DNA of 64,000 nucleotides from Crocinitomicaceae bacterium. Lineage in GTDB: Bacteria; Bacteroidota; Bacteroidia; Flavobacteriales_D; Crocinitomicaceae. The notes beneath the pieces were generated by a model. The model had not been told where the DNA came from. It saw only the letters and a program-made list of their open reading frames with translations, and ran no database searches. Numbering within the stretch: the first letter of the stretch is position 1; each line of letters opens with the position of its first letter. The position numbers and the translations under genes were made by a program. The stretch is taken from contig JADJEU010000007.1 of the NCBI GenBank assembly GCA_016709005.1, positions 124,001 through 188,000 on the forward strand, read 5' to 3'. Positions 16,782-26,334 of this stretch are shown in pieces.

Positions 16782-19307
16782 ATGAAACGAATTCTGCTTG
16801 GCTGCACTTTTCTAGCTTTTGCAGGCCTTAATGCCCAGGTTATCATCAATGAGTTTTCATGCTCGAATATGAACGGTCCTAATGATGCCTTCGGTGAGAA
16901 AGAGGATTGGGTTGAACTATATAACACGGGTGCTACCGCTTTTGACCTAAGTGGTTATTTTCTTACAGATAACGACAATAACCTTAGCAAGTGGGAAATT
17001 CCTACTGGAGCAAGCGTTCCGGCAAATGGATACACGATGATTTTTTTCTCTGGAAGAGGCATTCTAAGTGGATCACAAATACACCCGTCTTTTGGTCTTA
17101 CCCAAACAAAAAATGAATTTATTGGATTAACCGCGCCGTCGGGCAATGTTGTTGATAGTATCACAATGGTTAAGATGACACAAAAAGATCATTCCTATGG
17201 ACGAACGACAAACGGTGCAGCTACATGGAGTTTGTTTACAACGCCAACCCCTAACGCAGCCAATGCTGGAGCAGTAAATTATTATACTGCAAAACCAGTC
17301 TTCAGCCTTGCTCCTGGTTTTTATACCGGTACTCAAAATGTTACAATCACAACAACGGATGCTTCTGCAACCATTTACTACACGCTCGATGGAACCACTC
17401 CTACTACGGGTTCAACAGTCTACTCTGGTCCGGTGAGCATTTCTACAACCACAGTTTTACGAGCGAGATGTTTTTCTTCCGTACCAAGCACTCCCGCAAG
17501 CTTTGTCGAAACAAATACATATTTTATCAATAGTCCTCACACCATACCTGTAATTTCAGTTTCGGGAGATTTAATTACTGATTTTTTGAATGATGTTGCT
17601 CCGGGTGCATTCAGTAGCAATTTTGATGGCGTTTTTGAGTACTTCGACAAGACAGGTGCATTTATTGACGAGGGTACAGGTTTTGCCAATAAGCATGGAA
17701 ATGACTCGTGGGCTTATGACCAAAGAGGTTTTGACATTGTGGTAAGAGATGAGTATGGAACAAACTCAGCAATTCAACATGAGATTTTTCAAGAAAAGAG
17801 CCGTGATGAATATCAAAAATTAATTTTGAAAGCTGCTGCCAATGACAACTATCCTGCATCAGGAGGCGCTCACATTCGTGATGCATATGTACACACAATA
17901 TCTGCAATTGGTGATTTGAGAATGGATGAGCGAACAAGTGCATTTGTGATTGTTTACGTGGATGGAGAATATTGGGGTCTTTATGATGTTAGAGAAAAGG
18001 TAGATGATCATGATTTTACAAGTTACTACTACGACCAGGGAAAATACGAAATTGATTTTATAAAAACATGGGGTGGTACCTGGGCAGAATATGGTGATCC
18101 GGCTATGACCGACTGGAACGATATCTACACCTATATCACTACGAACGATATGTCTGTTACTGCTAATTATGAGTACGTCAAAACAAAATACAATGTTGGT
18201 AGCTTGATTGATTATGTTGTTTTGAACTCCTACATAGTTACGTCTGACTGGCTGAATTGGAACACTGCCTGGTGGAAAGGAAATAATCCAGATGGAGATA
18301 AAAAAACCTGGCGTTACGTATTATGGGATAATGATGCTTCGTTCGGACACTACATTAATTATACAGGAATTCCAAGTACCTCTCCAGATGCCGATCCATG
18401 CAATCCTGAAACACTTGCGGGAACTGGTGGCGACCCCGAAGGGCACATTACAATATTGAATGCCTTAATGAACAATGCAGAATTTCAGCAAGAATACATT
18501 ACTCGCTATGCTGATCTTTCCAACGGTGTATTTTCTTGTCCGCAAATGCACGCTATTCTCGACAGCATGGTTGCTGTTATGACTCCTGAAATGACGGGAC
18601 AAACGGGCAAGTGGGGAGGATCTGTTACCGGTTGGCAGGCAAATGTGCAAACGCTCAAGGATTATATTGATGCGCGATGTGCAGCAATGAGCAGCGGAAT
18701 GATTGATTGTTATAATCTAACGGGGCCTTTTGATTTAACAGTAAACGTTGATCCTGCAGGCGCAGGAGAAGTGAAGGTAAACTCTGAATGGGTTCCTTAT
18801 TATCCTTGGACTGGAGTCTATTATGGAAACATCACAACACTCTTCAAAGCAAGTGCTTTTACTGGTTATGAGTTTGATTATTGGGAGTCAACAAATCATG
18901 TATTTACTCAGCCAGATAGTTTGAATGATACATTGAATCTTGCAATGGCTGATTCTGTTATTGCGCACTTTACGGCTATTGTTGTTCCACCGCCACCACC
19001 TCCGGTACCTGGTCTTCCTCCTGGAGATTATACGGGCTTCCATTTACCAAACGCCTTTTCGCCAAATAGTGATCAGAACAATGATTTTCTGAATTATTAC
19101 ATGGGATATGATGTGGTTTCTTTTGAACTGCAGATATTCGATCGTTGGGGTAATCTGGTTTTTAAAACCAACGTGAACGGTACCTATTGGGATGGTTATT
19201 ACAAAGGAAAGTTGGTGAATACGGGTATTTACACATATTCGCTCAATTATAATCTGACGGATGGAACCACTTGGGAAAAAACCGGAAACATAACAGTGAT
19301 CAGATAA
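16782..19307 (+). CDS. T9SS-exported CotH-kinase protein with lamin-tail domain
   Basis: An 841-residue secreted protein. Signal peptide to about NAQ19. A lamin-tail domain follows (VIINEFSCSNMNGPNDAFGE, about 20-150), then a chitobiase C-terminal-like domain (ASATIYYTLDGTTPTTGS, about 165-250). The CotH kinase-like domain (about 255-600) has IRDAYVHTI, YWGLYDVREKVDDHD and the WDNDASFGHY metal motif. CotH proteins in other bacteria are atypical kinases that phosphorylate surface proteins. A repeat-like beta domain (about 650-730), a Pro linker (VVPPPPPPVP) and a type B T9SS sorting domain (FSPNSDQNNDF...DRWGNLVFKTN...WDGYYKGKLVNTGIYTYSL) follow. Its PorP/SprF partner starts one base after the stop. 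It is predicted to be anchored or released at the cell surface. Confidence 0.9.
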   Translation: MKRILLGCTFLAFAGLNAQVIINEFSCSNMNGPNDAFGEKEDWVELYNTGATAFDLSGYFLTDNDNNLSKWEIPTGASVPANGYTMIFFSGRGILSGSQIHPSFGLTQTKNEFIGLTAPSGNVVDSITMVKMTQKDHSYGRTTNGAATWSLFTTPTPNAANAGAVNYYTAKPVFSLAPGFYTGTQNVTITTTDASATIYYTLDGTTPTTGSTVYSGPVSISTTTVLRARCFSSVPSTPASFVETNTYFINSPHTIPVISVSGDLITDFLNDVAPGAFSSNFDGVFEYFDKTGAFIDEGTGFANKHGNDSWAYDQRGFDIVVRDEYGTNSAIQHEIFQEKSRDEYQKLILKAAANDNYPASGGAHIRDAYVHTISAIGDLRMDERTSAFVIVYVDGEYWGLYDVREKVDDHDFTSYYYDQGKYEIDFIKTWGGTWAEYGDPAMTDWNDIYTYITTNDMSVTANYEYVKTKYNVGSLIDYVVLNSYIVTSDWLNWNTAWWKGNNPDGDKKTWRYVLWDNDASFGHYINYTGIPSTSPDADPCNPETLAGTGGDPEGHITILNALMNNAEFQQEYITRYADLSNGVFSCPQMHAILDSMVAVMTPEMTGQTGKWGGSVTGWQANVQTLKDYIDARCAAMSSGMIDCYNLTGPFDLTVNVDPAGAGEVKVNSEWVPYYPWTGVYYGNITTLFKASAFTGYEFDYWESTNHVFTQPDSLNDTLNLAMADSVIAHFTAIVVPPPPPPVPGLPPGDYTGFHLPNAFSPNSDQNNDFLNYYMGYDVVSFELQIFDRWGNLVFKTNVNGTYWDGYYKGKLVNTGIYTYSLNYNLTDGTTWEKTGNITVIR

Positions 19308-19308
19308 C

Positions 19309-20337
19309 ATGAAAATAATTCTATCAGGGTTAGTTATTTTATTTGGTTTTTTAGCCACTGCGCAAGATATTCATTTTACGCAATCGCAGCAAAACACCAT
19401 GCTCTTAAATCCTGCAGCAACGGGTGTTTTTAACGGGTGGGAGCGCGCTACAATTAATCATAAAAATCAATGGGTAACTTCGGGTACAAAATTCTTTACT
19501 ACCTCACTTGCCGTTGACATGAATTTCTTCAAACCAAAGCGCGGTAATAAAGCGCATATGGGTTTTGGCTTTCAGTTCTATAATGACATTGGCGGAGATA
19601 GTAAGTTTGGGACCAAACAAGCCTTATTTAGTTTGAGTGGAATTGTTCCGGTTGCCGAGATGCATTCACTGGCAGCTGGTTTGCAATTTGGATTTGGACA
19701 ACGCACAGGTGATTTGACTGGTTTGATTTTCCCAAATCAATTTGATGGGGATGTTTTGGACCCAACCTTAAATTCACAAGAGTATAACAACCTGGTGAGT
19801 TTTATGTATCCCGATGTTTCGGCTGGAATTTTTTATCGGTATGGAAATCACAAGGTAGGTTTTCAGAGAGACAATGCAACTGAGTTTAAGCTAGGTGTTG
19901 CTTATTTTCATGCAAATACACCAGACATGAAATATCGTTTTGGGTTTACTGAACAACTCTATGGCAAGCTTGTCATTCATACTTCCTTTCTAAAAGACTT
20001 TTCTGGATCTTCGTTTGGAGTAGAAGCATTCTTTAACGAGTTTATTCAAGGCCCACACAATGAAACTTTATTTGGTGCGCTTTTGCGATACAGACTTTCC
20101 AGCGGTTCAAAAACTACAGGTCTTTCGCGCGATACTTATTTAATGGCGGGCTGCGCAATGCGTTATAATGATGCCGTATGTCCCATGATTTATTTTCAAT
20201 GGAGCGGATTAAAATTTGGAGTATCGTATGATGTTACCGTATCGCAATTTGCACAATTTGTGCGCTCTGGAGGATTAGAGTTTTCATTTGAATATGCCAA
20301 TCTTGATTTTGCGCTTTTTAAAAGAAGAAGACTTTAA
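19309..20337 (+). CDS. PorP/SprF-family type IX secretion membrane protein
   Basis: A 342-residue outer-membrane protein with a signal peptide (LSGLVILFGFLATAQ). The start of the mature protein, DIHFTQSQQNTMLLNPAATGVFNGWERATINHKNQW, is the family signature of PorP/SprF. Alternating Gly/aromatic strands to the C-terminus indicate a beta-barrel. In Flavobacterium johnsoniae, SprF is needed to bring the type B cargo SprB to the surface. Here the gene follows the CotH cargo by one base, strongly suggesting a dedicated partnership. A strong hairpin terminator follows. Confidence 0.92.
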   Translation: MKIILSGLVILFGFLATAQDIHFTQSQQNTMLLNPAATGVFNGWERATINHKNQWVTSGTKFFTTSLAVDMNFFKPKRGNKAHMGFGFQFYNDIGGDSKFGTKQALFSLSGIVPVAEMHSLAAGLQFGFGQRTGDLTGLIFPNQFDGDVLDPTLNSQEYNNLVSFMYPDVSAGIFYRYGNHKVGFQRDNATEFKLGVAYFHANTPDMKYRFGFTEQLYGKLVIHTSFLKDFSGSSFGVEAFFNEFIQGPHNETLFGALLRYRLSSGSKTTGLSRDTYLMAGCAMRYNDAVCPMIYFQWSGLKFGVSYDVTVSQFAQFVRSGGLEFSFEYANLDFALFKRRRL

Positions 20338-20360
20338 TAAGCAATTACACACTAAATAAG

Positions 20361-20390
20361 AAGAGCCCGCTAGTTTTCTTGCGGGCTCTT
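20361..20390. terminator. Bidirectional Rho-independent terminator
   Basis: A perfect 10-bp stem, AAGAGCCCGC (20361-20370) and GCGGGCTCTT (20381-20390), with a 10-base loop. It is followed by T residues on the plus strand and by a T-rich tract on the minus strand. It sits between the convergent PorP gene and the 104-residue gene and can serve both. Confidence 0.85.
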
Positions 20391-20395
20391 TTGAT

Positions 20396-20710
20396 TTATA
20401 GTTTTGCTACAACTCTTATTCTAAGATCTGCTGGATCTACACCGCCCGCTTGTACTGCTTTTACTGCAGCCGCCAGAAGCGCATCCGCATTTTTTTGTTG
20501 CGCACGATTAAAATTTGGGTCGTTTTCAACTGCCCAGTTTAGACGTTGTTTGGTGATAACGCCGCCTTCCATTTCAACTACCGCAGTGACGGCTCCTAAA
20601 TATCTGTCATTAAATGACTGGCACCCCATTGTGCTGCAGATAGTTTCGCACTCTGAACCGATTTTTACATTCCCTTCAATACCTCTTTTAACAATAAATT
20701 CTTGCTCCAT
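20396..20710 (-). CDS. Small cytoplasmic protein of unknown function
   Basis: A 104-residue protein with no signal peptide or membrane helix. It has three Cys in CETICSTMGCQSF (about residues 21-30) and an Ala-rich helical segment (NADALLAAAVKAVQAGG). No family was recognised. Coding character is supported by balanced composition, an ATG start and flanking by a terminator, but there is no functional clue. It is monocistronic and divergent from the TPR-SpoIIE gene with only 62 bases between them. Confidence 0.65.
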   Translation of the reverse strand: MEQEFIVKRGIEGNVKIGSECETICSTMGCQSFNDRYLGAVTAVVEMEGGVITKQRLNWAVENDPNFNRAQQKNADALLAAAVKAVQAGGVDPADLRIRVVAKL

Positions 20711-20772
20711 AAATTGTAATTTTTAAATGATTTAGAGATGAAAATAGGAATTTATTATATACTTTCAGTCGA

Positions 20773-22773
20773 ATGACTTGTCGAATCAAAATTAAACTTC
20801 TGTTTACTACCATACTGGGCTGCTTGGTGGTTTTTAGTTTTGGGCAAACGGCTGTAATTGATAGCCTAGAAAAGGAGTTTCTGACTGTGACTACAAAGTC
20901 AGAAAAGTCAGAAATACTCGAGGCTCTTTTTTCTGAGTTTCAATTTAACGATTCTGAAAAAGCACTTGAGGTAGCCTTGGAGTTTAAGAACTTGAATTGG
21001 TCTTCTGATGAAGAGTATTCGAGAGACGCGCTACAGTCACTAAACCTTGTCGGTATTGCTTACATGGATTTGAATCAAAATGATTCAGCATTGTTTTATT
21101 TTCAGCGATTACTTGAAATTGCAACGAAAAATCATGACTCCTTGTTTATGTCTAAATCATATAACAACATAGGTGCCTTGAATGCTAATCTTGGAAACTT
21201 TGATGCTGCTGTAAAGTACATTCAAAAAAGTGCCATAATAGATGAAGCTACTGGTGACAAGGAAGGTGCGCTCGTCAGCTATGTAAATATCGGATCTATT
21301 TTTATTATGCTCGACGCGAATGACTCGGCGCGCTATTTTTTGACAAAGGGACTCAATGTAGCAAAGGACAACAAGGATCATGCAATGGTTGCCACTTGTT
21401 ATTTGAATCTGGGTGTTTTTGAATATAAACTTGAAAATTTTGAACAGGCTCAATCAAATTTGTTTGGCGGGCTAGAGCACGCAGAAGCAATAAATAATCA
21501 CGATTTGCTCTCCAGAATTTATCATAATTTAGCCCTGATAAGTCTTTCGCAAAAAGATTATCACTCAGGATTAACCTATGATCTTTCGGCATTAATTGCT
21601 GCTGAAAAATCTGGATTGCTGGTTAACCTTGTGAGCGCTGAGATAGGTTTGGCCCGGTCATTTGAAAAACTGGGCAGGTATCAGGAAGCGCTGGAACATT
21701 ACAAGAAGCACACGGTTTTAAAAGACAGTCTTAGCGGTTTAGAAAATGAAAGTGTCTTCATAGAAATGCAGGAAAAATTTAAATCTGAAGAGGCATACCG
21801 GGAGAATGAAATCCTTACTCAAAAAAATAAAATCCAAAATCTTGAAATTGCTAAAAATGCAGAGGAAATTCAAAACTCTCGCATCGTAATTTTCTCTTCT
21901 ATTGTTGGTCTGGCTCTCCTTGTAATTCTTGCACTAACACTTTATAATCGCAATGTTATTAAACAAAGGGCAAATCAAAAACTTCAAGACGCTTATGCCA
22001 TTATTCATGAAAAAAACGTGGATATTTTAGCAAGCATAGATTATGCAAGTAAAATTCAGGAAGCGCTTTTGCCAACCAAAGAGAATGAAAAATTATTTAA
22101 AGATTCGTTTTTTCTTTTACGTCCGAAGGACATTGTAAGCGGCGATTTCCTTTGGTATGCTGAGGTTGAGGGCAAGAAAATTATTGCTGTGGTTGATTGT
22201 ACAGGTCACGGTGTGCCGGGCGCATTTATGAGCATGATTGGAAACACATTCCTGCATCAAATAGTGAATGAAAGAGAAGTGACCAATCCGGCTGAAATTT
22301 TGACAGAATTAAGACGTAATGTGATCCGCGCCTTGAATCAAAAAGGCGAAGGAGTGAATAGGAAAGACGGTATGGATATGGCTATTTGTTCTTATAGTTC
22401 CTCAACCAGAGTGTTGGAATTTGCCGGAGCAAACAATCCTTTGTTCGTTGTTAAAAATGGCGAAACTCTCGAGATAAAAGGCGATAAGCAACCAGTTGGT
22501 TATTTTGAAGGATTGGAAAAACCATTTACTAATCATAGTCTTGAGGTTTCAAAAGGCGATTGTGTTTATTTGTTTTCGGATGGCTATGCCGATCAGTTTG
22601 GAGGACCGAAAGGCAAGAAGTATAAATACAAGCCGCTAAAGGAATTGATATTTGCTAATTTTCAAAAGCCAATGTCTGTTCAAAAGACTGTGCTAATAGA
22701 TTCGTTTGACGATTGGAAGGGCGCATTGGAGCAAGTGGATGATGTGTGTATAGTTGGCTTTCGCATCGCTTGA
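20773..22773 (+). CDS. TPR-sensor SpoIIE/PP2C-type serine phosphatase
   Basis: A 666-residue protein. A signal peptide (IKLLFTTILGCLVVFSFGQ) precedes about seven TPR motifs (residues about 40-320, for example NIGALNANLGNFDAAVKYIQKS), so the TPR array should lie in the periplasm. A membrane helix follows at about 372-393, then a coiled coil and a PPM/SpoIIE phosphatase with KDIVSGDFLWY, DCTGHGVPGAFMS, DGMDMAI and SDGYADQFGG. The domain order mirrors the TPR histidine kinases common in Bacteroidota, with a phosphatase in place of the kinase. Its phosphatase domain is very similar to those of the genes at 9.2 and 41.7 kb. A small membrane protein gene follows by 20 bases. Confidence 0.88.
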   Translation: MTCRIKIKLLFTTILGCLVVFSFGQTAVIDSLEKEFLTVTTKSEKSEILEALFSEFQFNDSEKALEVALEFKNLNWSSDEEYSRDALQSLNLVGIAYMDLNQNDSALFYFQRLLEIATKNHDSLFMSKSYNNIGALNANLGNFDAAVKYIQKSAIIDEATGDKEGALVSYVNIGSIFIMLDANDSARYFLTKGLNVAKDNKDHAMVATCYLNLGVFEYKLENFEQAQSNLFGGLEHAEAINNHDLLSRIYHNLALISLSQKDYHSGLTYDLSALIAAEKSGLLVNLVSAEIGLARSFEKLGRYQEALEHYKKHTVLKDSLSGLENESVFIEMQEKFKSEEAYRENEILTQKNKIQNLEIAKNAEEIQNSRIVIFSSIVGLALLVILALTLYNRNVIKQRANQKLQDAYAIIHEKNVDILASIDYASKIQEALLPTKENEKLFKDSFFLLRPKDIVSGDFLWYAEVEGKKIIAVVDCTGHGVPGAFMSMIGNTFLHQIVNEREVTNPAEILTELRRNVIRALNQKGEGVNRKDGMDMAICSYSSSTRVLEFAGANNPLFVVKNGETLEIKGDKQPVGYFEGLEKPFTNHSLEVSKGDCVYLFSDGYADQFGGPKGKKYKYKPLKELIFANFQKPMSVQKTVLIDSFDDWKGALEQVDDVCIVGFRIA

Positions 22774-22793
22774 TAATTTTGTTGACAATTGAG

Positions 22794-23018
22794 ATGAGCA
22801 TATTTGACAACAAGGACGACGACAGAAAGGATTATCATCTCGACCTGAAAAGGTTTGTACGACACGAAAAAGTTTTTCCCTGGAGATTCATTGCTAAGGT
22901 TATAATAGGACTTACGCTTGTTGCGCTGGCTTATTACCTGACAACAGAAATGGTGTCAAAAGAAAACGAACGAAAGAAAAGTTCTGACCAGGGAATAGAA
23001 GTGGATATAGCGCAGTGA
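22794..23018 (+). CDS. Small single-pass membrane protein
   Basis: A 74-residue protein starting at ATG 22794. The frame is open further upstream, but that part overlaps the phosphatase gene. It has a charged, cytoplasmic N-terminus rich in Asp and Lys (MSIFDNKDDDRKDYHLDLKR), one membrane helix (FIAKVIIGLTLVALAYYL, about residues 32-50) and a short charged tail. It lies 20 bases after the SpoIIE gene and is probably co-transcribed with it, perhaps as an accessory subunit. No family was recognised. Confidence 0.6.
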   Translation: MSIFDNKDDDRKDYHLDLKRFVRHEKVFPWRFIAKVIIGLTLVALAYYLTTEMVSKENERKKSSDQGIEVDIAQ

Positions 23019-23020
23019 TG

Positions 23021-23359
23021 CTAATAGGCAACTTGAAGGGTCGAGTGTTGAGTCTCGGTATTCCCATCCGGCAATGTCAACTCTAGAAATACAAAGTAAG
23101 TACCTGCACTAACCTTGACCCCGGCATGTGTGAAAGCGTCCCAACTTCCATTTAAGCCGTGAAAAATGTAAACAACTTCACCATGACGATTATAAATGGT
23201 ACATGTTAATGCATCATAACCGGAAGTACTTATTCTGAACATATCATTCACTCCGTCGTTGTCTGGCGTAAAAACATTAGGTATCTGCACAGATGTTTGT
23301 GCAAATGCAGCCGTGAAGAGCAAGCTGGAACTAAATATGATCGATCTGATGAGCTTCAT
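23021..23359 (-). CDS. Signal peptide plus bare T9SS type B sorting domain
   Basis: A 112-residue protein made only of a signal peptide (MKLIRSIIFSSSLLFTAAFAQ) and a gliding-motility-type C-terminal domain: IPNVFTPDNDGVNDMFRIS, CTIYNRHGEVVYIFHGLNGSWDAF, GVKVSAGTYFVFLEL. These are the same landmarks as in the large cargo proteins of this window. There is no passenger between the two parts, which is unusual. The gene is intact, with an ATG start and no sign of a lost upstream exon-like region in the flanking 40 bases. It may be a remnant of a cargo gene, a decoy, or a small surface protein in its own right. It has no adjacent PorP/SprF gene. Confidence 0.8.
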   Translation of the reverse strand: MKLIRSIIFSSSLLFTAAFAQTSVQIPNVFTPDNDGVNDMFRISTSGYDALTCTIYNRHGEVVYIFHGLNGSWDAFTHAGVKVSAGTYFVFLELTLPDGNTETQHSTLQVAY

Positions 23360-23399
23360 TTCAGAGGTTAAGTTACAAAATTATATTCGAATCAATCGT

Positions 23400-26207
23400 T
23401 TAATTACCGGTTTTTTCCAATTCAAACCCAAATGTTTTGCCTTTGTCTATTGCTGGCACGCCAGTTGACATCCAAACAGGCATTGGTGCACCTAAGAGGT
23501 AGTGATCAAAAAATTGACGCATACGAATACTCAAATCGCGGCGGTTTGCGGTCATCATCAAATTATGCTCATCACCGTTGTAGTTCAACATCCACACGGG
23601 TTTGTTTAATCTTCTTAGCCCCATGTATAATTCAATTCCCTGATACCATGGAACTGCGCCGTCGTTGTCGTTGCTCATAATCAATAAAGGGGTAGTCACT
23701 TTTGGTAATCCAAAGAGCGGTGAATTTGCAATGTATAAATCAGGTCTCTCCCAAATTGTATAGCCAATTCTGCTTTGTGTTTTTTCATATTGAAACATTC
23801 TGCTATAGCCGCTGCCCCATCTGATTCCGCCATAAGCAGAAATCATGTTACTGACGGGTGCGCCAGCCATAGCAGCTTTGTATTTACCAGTCATCGTAAT
23901 CAGTTGTGCGGTTTGATATCCACCCCAACTTTGACCCTGTAAACCAAGACGTGTTGAATCAATCCAATTGAATTTGTGAATAAGATAGTCGGTGCCACTA
24001 ACTATACAATCATAGGCGCCATCAGCTGGATAGCCGGGTTCATATAAAATATCCGGAATAAAAATGATGTAGCCGTTACTCACATATTCGGTTGGATGAA
24101 CGATGGAAGCGGTTGGTCTGGGCGCGTAATAAACATGTAAATCGTCTGTATATTTTTCATAAAAATAAACGATCATGGGGTATGATTTAGTCGAATCAAA
24201 ATCTTCGGGTTTGTAGAGAAGTCCGCGCAGTTTTTTCCCCTTATAGGATGTCCAGTCAACCAGCTCAACTGTGCCCCAATTATAGAGTTCTTGCTGAGGG
24301 TTAATATTCGTAATCTTGTGAATTGAATTAAATGACAAATCCGTTCTTTCAAGATCGGGATATTCGGTAAAATTCATTCTTCTTAAAAGAAGGGAGTCTG
24401 ATTTTTCTGCTTTGCTGATTAGCGTGATTCGGTGGTTCGTTACCAACAATTTTTTGAGATTGAAATCAGCATTTGAAATGGCATAAACACTTTCACTTTT
24501 TGTGAGATAGTCAACGCCGATTACAAAATTATTTTCAAGTGTTGAATACAGACTATCTTCGTCCATTCTATAATAGCTGTAAGTAGTTTGATCATTTTTT
24601 CCTTTTTGTTTTGTCAGACAAATTGACTTTTCCGGTGTGCTGGAATTCAATAGCCAAATATCAAATCGGGCATTAACAATGGCGTATTCTTCTCCCTTAA
24701 TCACTGTCCAGCCATTAAATCCCTGATCATCCGCAAGGGAAGGATTTCCATTATTATCCATTGCAAATAAATCTTTTGTGACGGCAGAAATATTTTTTGT
24801 GGCTCCACTTTTGGTGTCAATTGAATACCAGCTCGAATCGCTCCCGTTATAGTAAAGAAGATAGTCGCCTGAAGGCGATAGACTCGTTCTGAAGCCTTGT
24901 CCTTCTAAAATTAATTTATGTTGGCCACTTATAAGATTGACTAAGTAGTAATCACTTTTCCAGGGATATTCCCAGGTTGATTCACGGTGATATTTTGTCT
25001 CGTTGTACCCAAGACATACTGCCGTTTCTGAAAGTGGATTTATTGACACGTTGGGCAGTTCAGCGCTTCCAACTTGCACCATTCGGTTTTCTGCCGGAAA
25101 AAAAACGGCTAAATATGTTTTGCGTTTGTCTCGTTGAAGTTCCACTAATTGTTGAGGCTGTAAACGGCCGTCATTGGTTCCCCAAACATCAACTTTTGCA
25201 ACTTCATTATCCAACAAAGTGTCTTTTGGTTCTTGACGAACTATTTTGTTTGAACCAAAAAAAAGCTTTTTTCCATCTTGACTGAAATAAACTTTTCCAA
25301 ACTCTGAAACTGTCCAGTCAGAGGGCATTCCTGGGGTCAGAGAATCGACTATACACTTTGGTTGATTCGCGCCTTTGTCTGAATAGTAAAGGGCGTAATT
25401 TTTGAGCTTATTTGTGTCGTTTGAAGATAAGAAGGCAAATTGATTGGATTGATTATCAAATGCGATTTGCGTAATGCCATATTGCTTGTCGAGTAAGATT
25501 ATTTCTGTAGAATCAGAAATTCGATAGAGGACCAGAGAGAGAGTGTCTTTTGTGCCTTTATGACTCTTAACGTAAAGTAATGATTGACCATCTTTTGACA
25601 ATTGATAATTTGTTACGCAATGAAAGTCACGCTTGGTGTTTGTAGTTGTATTATAGAGCGAAAGCGTTGTTCCACTCGTTGGATTTTTTACGCAAGGATT
25701 TTTCTTTTTCTCGCGCTTTTTTTGATTAGCAGGGCAGTCAGGTCTTTTGTCTTTTGAATGGCTGAATACAATATAGGGTGAGGTTTCTGAAACCTGCACA
25801 GATTTTATTCCAGGGAATTTAATCAACGAATCATCCTTTATAGAGTAGATGAACAAACTGTCTTTTGGAAGTTTATCTTTTGGTGTTTCGGCTAATTTTA
25901 GTTTGCGCAACGAATCAAATTCAGGCTCTACAAGAAATACGATTACATTCTCACCTTCAAGAATTGCAGCTTGTTTTCCACGTGCAAAGGCAACTGTTTT
26001 TCCAGTACTGCTGTTTTGAACGAACAAGGTTGCATCACCCTCAAGAGGAGCTACTTCATAAATGGCTAAAACTCCTGAAGCAGATAGTGCTACTGTGCGA
26101 ATTGAGTTCCATTCATCATAGGTAGTATGATCGATCTTTTTTTTGTCCTGACCAAGTGAGTAGATGGACAAAAACAGAGTGCCGGATAGAATGAGTTGTT
26201 TAAGCAT
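23400..26207 (-). CDS. Secreted S9-family (prolyl oligopeptidase-type) peptidase
   Basis: A 935-residue protein with a signal peptide (MLKQLILSGTLFLSIYSLGQ). The N-terminal two thirds look like a beta-propeller of WD40/DPP-like repeats. The C-terminal alpha/beta-hydrolase domain carries the nucleophile in GLQGQSWGGYQ (about residue 760), the acid in SNDNDGAVPW (about 847) and the His in YNGDEHNL (about 880). Such enzymes cleave short peptides, often after Pro or Ala, in the periplasm. The length is about 200-250 residues above a standard DPP4-like enzyme, with extra sequence (KKREKKKNPC) in the propeller. Monocistronic by context. Confidence 0.88.
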   Translation of the reverse strand: MLKQLILSGTLFLSIYSLGQDKKKIDHTTYDEWNSIRTVALSASGVLAIYEVAPLEGDATLFVQNSSTGKTVAFARGKQAAILEGENVIVFLVEPEFDSLRKLKLAETPKDKLPKDSLFIYSIKDDSLIKFPGIKSVQVSETSPYIVFSHSKDKRPDCPANQKKREKKKNPCVKNPTSGTTLSLYNTTTNTKRDFHCVTNYQLSKDGQSLLYVKSHKGTKDTLSLVLYRISDSTEIILLDKQYGITQIAFDNQSNQFAFLSSNDTNKLKNYALYYSDKGANQPKCIVDSLTPGMPSDWTVSEFGKVYFSQDGKKLFFGSNKIVRQEPKDTLLDNEVAKVDVWGTNDGRLQPQQLVELQRDKRKTYLAVFFPAENRMVQVGSAELPNVSINPLSETAVCLGYNETKYHRESTWEYPWKSDYYLVNLISGQHKLILEGQGFRTSLSPSGDYLLYYNGSDSSWYSIDTKSGATKNISAVTKDLFAMDNNGNPSLADDQGFNGWTVIKGEEYAIVNARFDIWLLNSSTPEKSICLTKQKGKNDQTTYSYYRMDEDSLYSTLENNFVIGVDYLTKSESVYAISNADFNLKKLLVTNHRITLISKAEKSDSLLLRRMNFTEYPDLERTDLSFNSIHKITNINPQQELYNWGTVELVDWTSYKGKKLRGLLYKPEDFDSTKSYPMIVYFYEKYTDDLHVYYAPRPTASIVHPTEYVSNGYIIFIPDILYEPGYPADGAYDCIVSGTDYLIHKFNWIDSTRLGLQGQSWGGYQTAQLITMTGKYKAAMAGAPVSNMISAYGGIRWGSGYSRMFQYEKTQSRIGYTIWERPDLYIANSPLFGLPKVTTPLLIMSNDNDGAVPWYQGIELYMGLRRLNKPVWMLNYNGDEHNLMMTANRRDLSIRMRQFFDHYLLGAPMPVWMSTGVPAIDKGKTFGFELEKTGN

Positions 26208-26334
26208 GGATTATAATTCGTTGAAGACAAATTTAACCATTCATGCTTATTCGTAAAGCACGGATACTCTAAGAAATGAACATCGAAATCGTTATAAGAG
26301 AAATGAAGCAGTGATTTGCTGCTAAGCACATTAA

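Noticed and set aside
20773..23018. A histidine kinase call for the TPR membrane protein
   Set aside because: The TPR-membrane helix-coiled coil layout resembles TPR kinases, but the C-terminus has PP2C motifs and no HisKA or HATPase boxes.
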